The notes below the pieces were generated by a model. That model saw nothing but the letters and a program-made list of their open reading frames with translations, searched no databases and was not told the DNA's origin. A stretch of 64,000 bases of DNA from Taudactylus pleione. Taxonomy: Eukaryota > Chordata > Amphibia > Anura > Myobatrachidae. The stretch is from contig JAUIMM010000124.1 of assembly GCA_031769625.1 (NCBI GenBank), forward strand, positions 11,296,001 to 11,360,000. The letters run 5' to 3'. The translations under genes and the position numbers were made by a program. This document shows positions 1 through 13,240 of the stretch, piece by piece (position 1 is the first letter of the stretch; each line of letters opens with the position of its first letter).

Positions 1-4
1 TTTT

Positions 5-3000
5 GTGTGATGCCCTGGCGATGGTCCTTGGCAGGAATTTTTTTGGGGTGCCTTGGTCTCGGACCTGAACCCCTGAATGTTAGGGACACTGGTATAGAGG
101 AGCCTTGATGTTGGCCCAGCGCTTATTCATATATTTGCAAATGTATGTAAACCAATACCTCTGAATTTCTATTATCATGTAGGATTCAAGCATTCTTGAT
201 TTATCTGCAGTGTGCTGGGGGGCAATTTTCTTTTTTCTGTGTTTAGTGTAAACCCGGCCCTTTAAAAGCACCTGTAGCATATCATTAAGCTGATTGAGCA
301 ACTACCATAGTTTTTGCTTGCAGATTGGAGGCATGAAGGGAGTTTGCATTAGCAGCAGGTGCTGATCCTTATAGTGCCATGTGGAGGCTTTTTTGGGGTA
401 CCTCTAATATAAGTTAGCTCTCAGCTCATACATTGACTGTTATCATGCAGTACATCAATTTGTAATTATATGACCCAGAGTGGGTGCTACTATTATGTAG
501 CAATAATTATTTTGGGGTGAGCATTTGGGAGTGGGGCCCCCGAGGTTGTTCTGGCTGGACCTTTCTCATGGCATCGCCACTTAATTCACATAGAATATTT
601 TTTCACTTCTCTATTCATTTGTATATTATTTATGTCATTTTAATTCTTTTACATTTCATTAACACTTATTGATTTATCTTTACACATCTATCCTTTTACA
701 CTTCACCATCACCTTTTTCCCCTTTTCGTGTGATGCCCTGGCGATGGTCCTTGGCTGGAATTTTTTTGGGGTGCCTTGCTCTTGGACCTGAACCCCTGAA
801 TGTTAGGGACGCTGGTATAGAGGAGCCTTGATGTTGGCCCAGCGCTTATTCATATATTTGCAAATGTATGTAAACCAATAAATCTGAATTTCTATTATCA
901 TGTAGGATTCAAGTATTCTTGATTTATCTGCAGTGTGCTGGGGGGTAATTTTTTTTTTTTCTCTGTTCAGTGTAAACCCCACCCTTTACAAGCACCTGTA
1001 GTATATCAATAAGCTGATTGAGCAACTACAATATTTTTTGCTTGCAGTTTGGAGGCATGAAGGGAGTCAGCATTAGGAGGAGGTGCTGTTCCTTATAGTG
1101 CCATGTGGAGGTTTTTTTGGGGTACCTCCAAGGTACGTTAGCTCTCAGCTCATACATGTACAGTTATCATGCAGTACAACAATTTTAATTATATTATCCA
1201 GAGTGGGTGCTACAGTTATGTAGCAATAATTATTTTGGGGGGAGCATTTGCGAGTGGGGCCCCCGAGGTTGTTCTGGCTGTACCTTTCTTATGGCATCGC
1301 CACTTAATTCACATAGAATTTAAACATTGATTTATCTTTACACATGTATCCTTTTACACATCACTATCACCATTTTTCAGCTTTTCGTGTGATGCCCTGG
1401 GGATGGTCCTTGGCTGGAATTTTTTGGGGTGCCTTGCTTCTCGGATGTGAACCCCTTAATGTTAGGGACGCTGGTATAGAGGAGCCTTGACGTTGGCCCA
1501 GCGCTTATTCATATATTTGCAAATGTATGTAAACCAATACCTCTGAATTTCTATTATCATGTAGGATTCAAGTATTCTTGATTTATCTGCAGTGTGCTGG
1601 GGTGCAATTTTCTTTTTTCTGTGTTCAGTGTAAACCCGGCCCTTTAAAAGCACCTGTAGCCTATCATTAAGCTGATTGAGCAACTACCATAGTTTTTGCT
1701 TGCAGATTGGAGGCATGAAGGGAGATTGCATTAGCAGCAGGTGCTGATCCTTATAGTGCCATGTGTAGGCTTTTTTGGGGTACCTCCAATATAAGTTAGC
1801 TCTCAGCTCATACATGTACTGTTATCATGCTGTACATCAATTTGTAATTATATGACCCAGAGTGGGAGCTACTATTATGTAGCAATAATTATTTTGGGGT
1901 GAGCATTTGGGAGTAGGGCCCCTGAGGTTGTTCTGGCTGGACCGTTCTCATGGCATCGCCACTTAATTCACATAGAATATTTTTTCACTTCTCTATTCAT
2001 TTGTATATTATTTATGTCATTTTAATTCTTTTACATTTCATTAACACTTATTGATTTATCTTTACACATCTATCCTTTTACACTTCACTATCACCTTTTT
2101 TCCCTTTTTCGTGTGATGCCCTGGGGATGGTCCTTGGCTGGAATTTTTTGGGGTGCCTTTCTTCTCGGGCGTGAACCCCTTAAAGTTAGGGACGCTGATA
2201 TAGAGGAGCCTTGACGTTGGCCAAGCGCTTTTTCATATATTTGCAAATATATGTAAAGCAATACCTCTGAATTTCTATTATCATGTAGGATTCAAGTATT
2301 CTTGATTTATCTGCAGTGTGCTGGGGGGCAATTTTCTATTTTCTCTGTTTAGTGTAAACCCCACCCTTTACAAGCACGTGTAGTATATCATTAAGCTGAT
2401 TGAGCAACTACCATATTTTTTGCTTGCAGTTTGGAGGCATGAAGGGAGTCAGCATTAGGAGGAGGTGCTGATCCTTATAGTGCCATGTGGAGGTTTTTTT
2501 GGGGTACCTCCAAGGTAAGTTAGCTCTCTGCTCATACATGTACTGTTATCATGAAGTACAACAATTTGTAATTATATGATCCAGAGTGGGTGCTACTATT
2601 ATGTAGCAATAATTATTTTGGGGGGAGCATTTGGGAGCGGGGCCCCCGGGGTTGTTCTGGCTGGACCTTTCTCATGGCATCACCACTTAATTCACATAGA
2701 ATATTTTTTCACTTCTCTATTCGTTTGTATATTATTTATGTCATTTTAATTCTTTTACATTTCATTAACACTTATTGTTTTATATTTACACATCTATCCT
2801 TTTACACTTCACTATCACCTTTTTTCCCCTTTTCGTGTGATGCCCTGGGGATGGTCCTTGGCTGGAATTTTTTGGGGTGCCTTGCTTCTCAGACTTGAAC
2901 CCCTTAATGTTAGGGATGCTGGTATAGAGGAGCCTTGACGTTGGCCCAGCGCTTATTCATATATTTGCAAATGTATGTAAACCAATACCTCTGAATTTCT

Positions 3001-4280
3001 ATTATCATGTAGGATTCAAGTATTCTTGATTTATCTGCAGTGTGCTGGTTGCAATTTTCTTTTTTCTGTGTTCAGTGTAAACCCCACACTTTACAAGCAC
3101 CTGTAGTATATCATTAAGTTGATTGAGCAACTACCATATTTTTTGCTTGCAGTTTGGAGGCGTGAAGGGAGTCAGCATTAGGAGGAGGTGCTGATCCTTA
3201 TAGTGCCATGTGGAGGTTTTTTTGGGGTACCTCCAAGGTAAGTTAGCTCTCAGCTCATACATGTACTGTTATCATGCAGTACAACAATTTGTAATTCTAT
3301 GATCCAGAGTGGGTGCTACTATTATGTAGCAATAATTATTTTGGGGGGAGCATTTGGGAGTGGGGCCCCCGGGGTTATTCTGGCTGGACCTTTCTCATGG
3401 CATCACCACTTAATTCACATAGAATATTTTTTCACTTCTCTATTCGTTTGTATATTATTTATGTCATTTTAATTCTTTTACATTTCATTAACACTTATTG
3501 ATTTATCTTTACACATCTATCCTTTTACACTTCACTATCATCTTTTTTCCCCTTTTCGTGTGAAGCCCTGGCGATGGTCCTTGGCTGGAATTTTTTTGGG
3601 ATGCCTTTGTCTCGGACCTGAACCCCTGAATGTTAGGGACGCTGGTATAGAGGAGCCTTGACGTTGGCCCAGCACTTATTCATATATTTGCAAATGTATG
3701 TAAACCAATACCTCTGAATTTCTATTACCATGTAGGATTCAAGTATTCTTGATTTATCTGCAGTGTGCTGGGGGGCAATTTTTTTTTTCTGTGTTTAATG
3801 TAAACCCCACCCTTTAAAAGCACCTGTAGCATATCATTAAGCTGATTGAGCAACTACCATAGTTTTTGCTTGCAGATTGGAGGCATGAAGGGAGTTTGCA
3901 TTAGCAGCAGTTGCTGATCCTTATAGTGCCATGTGGAGGCTTTTTTGGGGTACCTCCAATATAAGTTAGCTCTCAGCTCATACATGTACTGTTATCATGC
4001 AGTACATCAATTTGTAATTATATGACCCAGAGTGGGTGCTACTATTATGTAGCAATAATTATTTTGGGGTGAGCATTTGGGAGTGGGGCCCCCGAGGTTG
4101 TTCTGGCTGGACCTTTCTCATGGCATCGCCACTTAATTCACATAGAATATTTTTTCACTTCTCTATTCATTTGTATATTATTTATGTCATTTTAATTCTT
4201 TTACATTTCATTAACACTTATTGATTTATCTTTACACATCTATCCTTTTACACTTCACTATCACCTTTTTTCCCCTTTTT
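5..4280 (+). repeat. Six-unit higher-order repeat, copy 1 (4,276 bp)
   Basis: Six units of 723, 659, 724, 724, 723 and 723 bp form a higher-order repeat. The sequence at position 1 (TTTTGTGTGATGCCCTGGCG, then an unusual TTGGCAGGAA) recurs at 4277, and diagnostic variants in the first three units recur at exactly 4,276 bp. Unit types, here called a to f: a = 5-727; b = 728-1386 (58-bp deletion in the tail); c = 1387-2110; d = 2111-2834; e = 2835-3557; f = 3558-4280. These letters are my own labels. Confidence 0.9.
2234..2253. other. 20-bp perfect palindrome centred on TTTGCAAA
   Basis: The half-site CATATATTTG is followed by its exact reverse complement. This form occurs in the units with AAATATATGTAAAG, such as those at 6387, 11385, 14279 and 18556. 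The other unit class reads AAATGTATG, with one broken pair on each side of the same ATTTGCAAAT core. The core resembles an octamer (POU-factor) type site, but no binding is shown. Confidence 0.6.
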
Positions 4281-7111
4281 GTGTGATGCCCTGGCGATGG
4301 TCCTTGGCAGGAATTTTTTTGGGGTGCCTTGGTCTCGGACCTGAACCCCTGAATGTTAGGGACACTGGTATAGAGGAGCCTTGATGTTGGCCCAGCGCTT
4401 ATTCATATATTTGCAAATGTATGTAAACCAATACCTCTGAATTTCTATTATCATGTAGGATTCAAGCATTCTTGATTTATCTGCAGTGTGCTGGGGGGCA
4501 ATTTTCTTTTTTCTGTGTTTAGTGTAAACCCGGCCCTTTAAAAGCACCTGTAGCATATCATTAAGCTGATTGAGCAACTACCATAGTTTTTGCTTGCAGA
4601 TTGGAGGCATGAAGGGAGTTTGCATTAGCAGCAGGTGCTGATCCTTATAGTGCCATGTGGAGGCTTTTTTGGGGTACCTCTAATATAAGTTAGCTCTCAG
4701 CTCATACATTGACTGTTATCATGCAGTACATCAATTTGTAATTATATGACCCAGAGTGGGTGCTACTATTATGTAGCAATAATTATTTTGGGGTGAGCAT
4801 TTGGGAGTGGGGCCCCCGAGGTTGTTCTGGCTGGACCTTTCTCATGGCATCGCCACTTAATTCACATAGAATATTTTTTCACTTCTCTATTCATTTGTAT
4901 ATTATTTATGTCATTTTAATTCTTTTACATTTCATTAACACTTATTGATTTATCTTTACACATCTATCCTTTTACACTTCACCATCACCTTTTTCCCCTT
5001 TTCGTGTGATGCCCTGGCGATGGTCCTTGGCTGGAATTTTTTTGGGGTGCCTTGCTCTTGGACCTGAACCCCTGAATGTTAGGGACGCTGGTATAGAGGA
5101 GCCTTGATGTTGGCCCAGCGCTTATTCATATATTTGCAAATGTATGTAAACCAATAAATCTGAATTTCTATTATCATGTAGGATTCAAGTATTCTTGATT
5201 TATCTGCAGTGTGCTGGGGGGTAATTTTTTTTTTTTCTCTGTTCAGTGTAAACCCCACCCTTTACAAGCACCTGTAGTATATCAATAAACTGATTGAGCA
5301 ACTACAATATTTTTTGCTTGCAGTTTGGAGGCATGAAGGGAGTCAGCATTAGGAGGAGGTGCTGTTCCTTATAGTGCCATGTGGAGGTTTTTTTGGGGTA
5401 CCTCCAAGGTACGTTAGCTCTCAGCTCATACATGTACAGTTATCATGCAGTACAACAATTTTAATTATATTATCCAGAGTGGGTGCTACTATTATGTAGC
5501 AATAATTATTTTGGGGGGAGCATTTGCGAGTGGGGCCCCCGAGGTTGTTCTGGCTGTACCTTTCTTATGGCATCGCCACTTAATTCACATAGAATTTAAA
5601 CATTGATTTATCTTTACACATGTATCCTTTTACACATCACTATCACCATTTTTCAGCTTTTCGTGTGATGCCCTGGGGATGGTCCTTGGCTGGAATTTTT
5701 TGGGGTGCCTTGCTTCTCGGATGTGAACCCCTTAATGTTAGGGACGCTGGTATAGAGGAGCCTTGACGTTGGCCCAGCGCTTATTCATATATTTGCAAAT
5801 GTATGTAAACCAATACCTCTGAATTTCTATTATCATGTAGGATTCAAGTATTCTTGATTTATCTGCAGTGTGCTGGGGTGCAATTTTCTTTTTTCTGTGT
5901 TCAGTGTAAACCCGGCCCTTTAAAAGCACCTGTAGCCTATCATTAAGCTGATTGAGCAACTACCATAGTTTTTGCTTGCAGATTGGAGGCATGAAGGGAG
6001 ATTGCATTAGCAGCAGGTGCTGATCCTTATAGTGCCATGTGTAGGCTTTTTTGGGGTACCTCCAATATAAGTTAGCTCTCAGCTCATACATGTACTGTTA
6101 TCATGCTGTACATCAATTTGTAATTATATGACCCAGAGTGGGAGCTACTATTATGTAGCAATAATTATTTTGGGGTGAGCATTTGGGAGTAGGGCCCCTG
6201 AGGTTGTTCTGGCTGGATCGTTCTCATGGCATCGCCACTTAATTCACATAGAATATTTTTTCACTTCTCTATTCATTTGTATATTATTTATGTCATTTTA
6301 ATTCTTTTACATTTCATTAACACTTATTGATTTATCTTTACACATCTATCCTTTTACACTTCACTATCACCTTTTTTCCCTTTTTCGTGTGATGCCCTGG
6401 GGATGGTCCTTGGCTGGAATTTTTTTTGGGTGCCTTTCTTCTCGGGCGTGAACCCCTTAAAGTTAGGGACGCTGATATAGAGGAGCCTTGACGTTGGCCA
6501 AGCGCTTTTTCATATATTTGCAAATATATGTAAAGCAATACCTCTGAATTTCTATTATCATGTAGGATTCAAGTATTCTTGATTTATCTGCAGTGTGCTG
6601 GGGGGCAATTTTCTATTTTCTCTGTTTAGTGTAAACCCCACCCTTTACAAGCACGTGTAGTATATCATTAAGCTGATTGAGCAACTACCATATTTTTTGC
6701 TTGCAGTTTGGAGGCGTGAAGGGAGTCAGCATTAGGAGGAGGTGCTGATCCTTATAGTGCCATGTGGAGGTGTTTTTGGGGTACCTCCAAGGTAAGTTAG
6801 CTCTCAGCTCATACATGTACTGTTATCATGCAGTACAACAATTTGTAATTCTATGATCCAGAGTGGGTGCTACTATTATGTAGCAATAATTATTTTGGGG
6901 GGAGCATTTGGGAGTGGGGCCCCCGGGGTTATTCTGGCTGGACCTTTCTCATGGCATCACCACTTAATTCACATAGAATATTTTTTCACTTCTCTATTCG
7001 TTTGTATATTATTTATGTCATTTTAATTCTTTTACATTTCATTAACACTTATTGATTTATCTTTACACATCTATCCTTTTACACTTCACTATCATCTTTT
7101 TTCCCCTTTTC
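4281..7111 (+). repeat. Partial second copy of the six-unit repeat, one unit lost
   Basis: Units a, b and c (4281, 5004, 5663) repeat copy 1 almost base for base at +4,276. The fourth unit (6387-7111, 725 bp) starts as type d (TCGGGCGTGAACCCCTTAAA) but from about 6.7 kb matches type e: it carries TTTGGAGGCGTGAAGGG, which copy 1 has in unit e near 3.16 kb and not in unit d. After that the offset to copy 1 falls to about 3,554 bp, so one monomer has been removed by an exchange inside the unit. Confidence 0.85.
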
Positions 7112-10100
7112 GTGTGAAGCCCTGGCGATGGTCCTTGGCTGGAATTTTTTTGGGATGCCTTTGTCTCGGACCTGAACCCCTGAATGTTAGGGACGCTGGT
7201 ATAGAGGAGCCTTGACGTTGGCCCAGCACTTATTCATATATTTGCAAATGTATGTAAACCAATACCTCTGAATTTCTATTACCATGTAGGATTCAAGTAT
7301 TCTTGATTTATCTGCAGTGTGCTGGGGGGCAATTTTTTTTTTCTGTGTTTAATGTAAACCCCACCCTTTAAAAGCACCTGTAGCATATCATTAAGCTGAT
7401 TGAGCAACTACCATAGTTTTTGCTTGCAGATTGGAGGCATGAAGGGAGTTTGCATTAGCAGCAGTTGCTGATCCTTATAGTGCCATGTGGAGGCTTTTTT
7501 GGGGTACCTCCAATATAAGTTAGCTCTCAGCTCATACATGTACTGTTATCATGCAGTACATCAATTTGTAATTATATGACCCAGAGTGGGTGCTACTATT
7601 ATGTAGCAATAATTATTTTGGGGTGAGCATTTGGGAGTGGGGCCCCCGAGGTTGTTCTGGCTGGACCTTTCTCATGGCATCGCCACTTAATTCAAATAGA
7701 ATATGTTTTCACTTCTCTATTCATTTGTATATTATTTATGTCATTTTAATTCTTTTACATTTCATTAACCCATATTGATTTATATTTACACATCTATCCT
7801 TTTACACTTCACTATCACCTTTTTTCCCCTTTTCGTGTGATGCCCTGGGGATGGTCCTTGGCTGTAATTTTTTGGGGTGCCTTGCTTCTCAGACTTGAAC
7901 CCCTTAATGTTAGGGATGCTGGTATAGAGGAGCCTTGACGTTGGCCCAGCGCTTATTCATATATTTGCAAATGTATGTAAACCAATACCTCTGAATTTCT
8001 ATTATCATGTAGGATTCAAGTATTCTTGATTTATCTGCAGTGTGCTGGTTGCAATTTTCTTTTTTCTGTGTTCAGTGTAAACCCCACCCTTTACAAGCAC
8101 CTGTAGTATATCATTAAGTTGATTGAGCAACTACCATATTTTTTGCTTGCAGTTTGGAGGCGTGAAGGGAGTCAGCATTAGGAGGAGGTGCTGATCCTTA
8201 TAGTGCCATGTGGAGGTTTTTTTGGGGTACCTCCAAGGTAAGTTAGCTCTCAGCTCATACATGTACTGTTATCATGCAGTACAACAATTTGTAATTATAT
8301 GATCCAGAGTGGGTGCTACTATTATGTAGCAATAATTATTTTGGGGGGAGCATTTGGGAGTGGGGCCCCTGGGGTTATTCTGGCTGGACCTTTCTCATGG
8401 CATCACCACTTAATTCACATAGAATATTTTTTCACTTCTCTATTCGTTTGTATATTATTTATGTCATTTTAATTCTTTTACATTTCATTAACACTTATTG
8501 ATTTATCTTTACACATCTATCCTTTTACACTTCACTATCATCTTTTTTCCCCTTTTCGTGTGAAGCCCTGGCGATGGTCCTTGGCTGGAATTTGTTTGGG
8601 ATGCCTTTGTCTCGGACCTGAACCCCTGAATGTTAGGGACGCTGGTATAGAGGAGCCTTGACGTTGGCCCAGCACTTATTCATATATTTGCAAATGTATG
8701 TAAACCAATACCTCTGAATTTCTATTACCATGTAGGATTCAAGTATTCTTGATTTATCTGCAGTGTGCTGGGGGGCAATTTTTTTTTTCTGTGTTTAATG
8801 TAAACCCCACCCTTTAAAAGCACCTGTAGCATATCATTAAGCTGATTGAGCAACTACCATAGTTTTTGCTTGCAGATTGGAGGCATGAAGGGAGTTTGCA
8901 TTAGCAGCAGTTGCTGATCCTTATAGTGCCATGTGGAGGCTTTTTTGGGGTACCTCCAATATAAGTTAGCTCTCAGCTCATACATGTACTGTTATCATGC
9001 AGTACATCAATTTGTAATTATATGACCCAGAGTGGGTGCTACTATTATGTAGCAATAATTATTTTGGGGTGAGCATTTGGGAGTGGGGCCCCCGAGGTTG
9101 TTCTGGCTGGACCTTTCTCATGGCATCGCCACTTAATTCACATAGAATATTTTTTCACTTCTCTATTCGTTTGTATATTATTTATGTCATTTTAATTCTT
9201 TTACATTTCATTAACACTTATTGATTTATCTTTACACATCTATCCTTTTACACTTCACTATCATCTTTTTTCCCCTTTTCGTGTGAAGCCCTGGCGATGG
9301 TCCTTGGCTGGAATTTTTTTGGGATGCCTTTGTCTCGGACCTGAACCCCTGAATGTTAGGGACGCTGGTATAGAGGAGCCTTGACGTTGGCCCAGCACTT
9401 ATTCATATATTTGCAAATGTATGTAAACCAATACCTCTGAATTTCTATTACCATGTAGGATTCAAGTATTCTTGATTTATCTGCAGTGTGCTGGGGGGCA
9501 ATTTTTTTTTTCTGTGTTTAATGTAAACCCCACCCTTTAAAAGCACCTGTAGCATATCATTAAGCTGATTGAGCAACTACCATAGTTTTTGCTTGCAGAT
9601 TGGAGGCATGAAGGGAGTTTGCATTAGCAGCAGTTGCTGATCCTTATAGTGCCATGTGGAGGCTTTTTTGGGGTACCTCCAATATAAGTTAGCTCTCAGC
9701 TCATACATGTACTGTTATCATGCAGTACATCAATTTGTAATTATATGACCCAGAGTGGGTGCTACTATTATGTAGCAATAATTATTTTGGGGTGAGCATT
9801 TGGGAGTGGGGCCCCCGAGGTTGTTCTGGCTGGACCTTTCTCATGGCATCGCCACTTAATTCACATAGAATATTTTTTCACTTCTCTATTCATTTGTATA
9901 TTATTTATGTCATTTTAATTCTTTTACATTTCATTAACACTTATTGATTTATCTTTACACATCTATCCTTTTACACTTCACCATCACCTTTTTCCCCTTT
10001 TCGTGTGATGCCCTGGCGATGGTCCTTGGCTGGAATTTTTTTGGGGTGCCTTGCTCTTGGACCTGAACCCCTGAATGTTAGGGACGCTGGTATAGAGGAG

Positions 10101-10660
10101 CCTTGATGTTGGCCCAGCGCTTATTCATATATTTGCAAATGTATGTAAACCAATAAATCTGAATTTCTATTATCATGTAGGATTCAAGTATTCTTGATTT
10201 ATCTGCAGTGTGCTGGGGGGTAATTTTTTTTTTTCTCTGTTCAGTGTAAACCCCACCCTTTACAAGCACCTGTAGTATATCATTAAGCTGATTGAGCAAC
10301 TACAATATTTTTTGCTTGCAGTTTGGAGGCATGAAGGGAGTCAGCATTAGGAGGAGGTGCTGTTCCTTATAGTGCCATGTGGAGGTTTTTTTGGGGTACC
10401 TCCAAGGTAAGTTAGCTCTCAGCTCATACATGTACAGTTATCATGCAGTACAACAATTTTAATTATATTATCCAGAGTGGGTGCTACTATTATGTAGCAA
10501 TAATTATTTTGGGGGGAGCATTTGCGAGTGGGGCCCCCGAGGTTGTTCTGGCTGTACCTTTCTTATGGCATCGCCACTTAATTCACATAGAATTTAAACA
10601 TTGATTTATCTTTACACATGTATCCTTTTACACATCACTATCACCATTTTTCAGCTTTTC
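7112..10660 (+). repeat. Rearranged block of f, e, f, f/a hybrid and b units
   Basis: Units at 7112, 7835, 8558, 9281 and 10003 re-use the a-f types in a new order. The 7112 unit is an f type with a private ACCCATATTG tail variant, also seen near 23.49 kb. The 9281-10002 unit begins as f (GTGTGAAGCCCTGGCG, GGGATGCCTTTGTCTC) but ends as a (CTTCACCATCACCTTTTTCC) and is followed by a b unit, so it is an f/a chimera. The 10003-10660 unit is the 658-bp b type. Confidence 0.8.
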
Positions 10661-13133
10661 GTGTGATGCCCTGGGGATGGTCCTTGGCTGCAATTTTTTG
10701 GGGTGCCTTGCTTCTCGGATGTGAACCCCTTAATGTTAGGGACGTTGGTATAGAGGAGCCTTGACGTTGGCCCAGCGCTTATTCATATATTTGCAAATGT
10801 ATGTAAACCAATACCTCTGAATTTCTATTATCATGTAGGATTCAAGTATTCTTGATTTATCTGCAGTGTGCTGGGGTGCAATTTTCTTTTTTCTGTGTTC
10901 AGTGTAAACCCGGCCCTTTAAAAGCACCTGTAGCCTATCATTAAGCTGATTGAGCAACTACCATAGTTTTTGCTTGCAGATTGGAGGCATGAAGGGAGAT
11001 TGCATTAGCAGCAGGTGCTGATCCTTATAGTGCCATGTGTAGGCTTTTTTGGGGTACCTCCAATATAAGTTAGCTCTCAGCTCATACATGTACTGTTATC
11101 ATGTTGTACATCAATTTGTAATTATATGACCCAGAGTGGGAGCTACTATTATGTAGCAATAATTATTTTGGGGTGAGCATTTGGGAGAAGGGCCCCTGAG
11201 GTTGTTCTGGCTGGACCGTTCTCATGGCATCGCCACTTAATTCACATAGAATATTTTTTCACTTCTCTATTCATTTGTATATTATTTATGTCATTTTAAT
11301 TATTTTACATTTCATTAACACTTATTGATTTATCTTTACACATCTATCCTTTTACACTTCACTATCACCTTTTTTCCCTTTTTCGTGTGATGACCTGGGG
11401 ATGGTCCTTGGCTGGAATTTTTTGGGGTGCCTTTCTTCTCGGGCGTGAACCCCTTAAAGTTAGGGACGCTGATATAGAGGAGCCTTGACGTTGGCCAAGC
11501 GCTTTTTCATATATTTGCAAATATATGTAAAGCAATACCTCTGAATTTCTATTATCATGTAGGATTCAAGTATTCTTGATTTATCTGCAGTGTGCTGGGG
11601 GGCAATTTTCTTTTTTCTCTGTTTAGTGTAAACCCCACATTTTACAAGCACCTGTAGTATATCATTAAGCTGAATGAGCAACTACAATATTTTTTGCTTG
11701 CAGTTTGGAGGCATGAAGGGAGTCAGCATTAGGAGGAGGTGCTGATCCATATAGTGCCATGTTGAGGATTTTTTGGGGTACCTCCAAGATACGTTAGCTC
11801 TCAGCTCATACATGTACTGTTATCATGCAGTACATCAATTTGTAATTCTATGATCCAGAATGGGTGCTACTGTTATGTAGCAATAATTATTTTTTTGTGA
11901 GCATTTGGGAGTGGGGCCCCCGGGGTTGTTCTGGCTGGACCTTTCTCATGGCATCGCCACTTAATTCACATAGAATATTTTTTCACTTCTCTATTCATTT
12001 GTATATTATTTATGTCATTTTAATTATTTTACATTTCATTAACACTTATTGATTTATCTTTACACATCTATCCTTTTACACTTCACTATCACCTTTTTTC
12101 CCTTTTTCGTGTGATGCCCTGGGGATGGTCCTTGGCTGGAATTTTTTGGCGTGCCTTGGTTCTCGGACGTGAACCCCTTAATGTTAGGGACGCTGATAAA
12201 GAGGAGCCTTGACGTTGGCCAAGCACTTATTCATATATTTGCAAATATATGTAAAGCAATACCTCTGAATTTCTATTATCATGTATGATTCAAGTATTCT
12301 TGATTTATCTGCAGTGTGCTGGGGGGCGATTTTCTATTTTCTCTGTTTAGTGTAAACCCCACCCTTTACAAGCACGTGTAGTATATCATTAAGCTGATTG
12401 AGCAACTACCATATTTTTTGCTTGCAGTTTGGTGGCATGAAGGGAGTCAGCATTTTAGGAGGTGCTGATTCTTATAGTGCCATGTGGAGGTTTTTTTGGG
12501 GTACCTCCAAGGTAAGTTAGCTCTCAGCTCATACATGTACTGTTATCATGTAGTACAACAATTTGTCATTATTTGATCCATAGTGGGAGCTACTATTATG
12601 TAGCAATAATTATTTTGGGGTGAGCATTTGGGAGCGGGGCCCCCGGGGTTGTTCTGGCTGGACCTTTCTCATGGCATCACCACTTAATTCACAAAGAATA
12701 TTTTTTCACTTCTCTATTCATTTGTATATTAATTATGTCATTTTAATTCTTGTACATTTCATTAACACTTATTGATTTATCTTTACACATCTATCCTTTT
12801 ACACTTCACTATCACCTTTTTTCCCCTTTTTGTGTGATGCCCTGGGGATGGTCCTTTGCTGGAATTTTTTTGGGGTGCCTTGCTCTCGGACATGAACCCC
12901 TGAATATTAGGGATGCTGGTATAGAGGAGCCTTGACGGTGGCCCAGTGTTTATTCGTATATTTGCAAATTTATGAAAACCAATACATCTGAATTTCTATT
13001 ATCATGTAGGATACAAGTATTCTTGATTTATCTGCAGTGTGCTGGTTGCAATTTTTGTTTTTCTGTGTTCAGTGTAAACCCCACCCTTTACAAGCACCTG
13101 TAGTATATCATTAAGCTGATTGAGCAACTACCA

Positions 13134-13240
13134 TATTTTTTGCTTGCAGTTTGGAGGCATGAAGGGAGTCAGCATTAGGAGGAGGTGCTGATCCTTATAG
13201 TGCCATGTGGAGGTTTTTTTGGGGTACCTCCAAGGTAAGT
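13134..13240 (+). other. Exon-like module with consensus splice signals (example copy)
   Basis: Seen in the sequence: a pyrimidine tract and acceptor TATTTTTTGCTTGCAG (13134-13149), an 85-bp segment (13150-13234), then the donor AAG/GTAAGT, which fits the MAG/GTRAGT vertebrate consensus at every position. A branch-site-like CTGAT lies upstream at about 13117. All three frames of the 85 bp hit a stop (TGA or TAG) within 45 bases, so it cannot be a coding exon. Equivalent signals recur in most units of domain 2 and many of domain 1. In types a, c and f the donor is destroyed (AATATAAGT). The unit could be an accidental cryptic exon or a piece of a repeated non-coding transcript; the sequence alone cannot decide. 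Confidence 0.4.

Noticed and set aside
1..723. Monomer built from two half-length subrepeats (TTTTTGGGGT motifs about 350 bp apart)
   Set aside because: Only the short T/G-run motif is shared between the halves; I could not extend the alignment on either side.
848..870. AATAAA in AACCAATAAATCTG of type b units as a polyadenylation signal
   Set aside because: A single hexamer in AT-rich DNA is expected by chance, and most other units have AATACCTCTG at that place.
2590..2898. 102-residue plus-strand frame with a hydrophobic stretch that looks like a membrane segment
   Set aside because: The hydrophobic part comes from the T-rich tail of the monomer, and most units have a stop in the same place.
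9165..9185. CENP-B-box-like TTCGTTTGTATA in the unit tails
   Set aside because: It lacks the required A and the CGGG half of the box; only the TTCG part agrees.
13150..13234. Exon-like module as a protein-coding exon
   Set aside because: Stops occur in all three frames, and the length of 85 bp is not a multiple of three.
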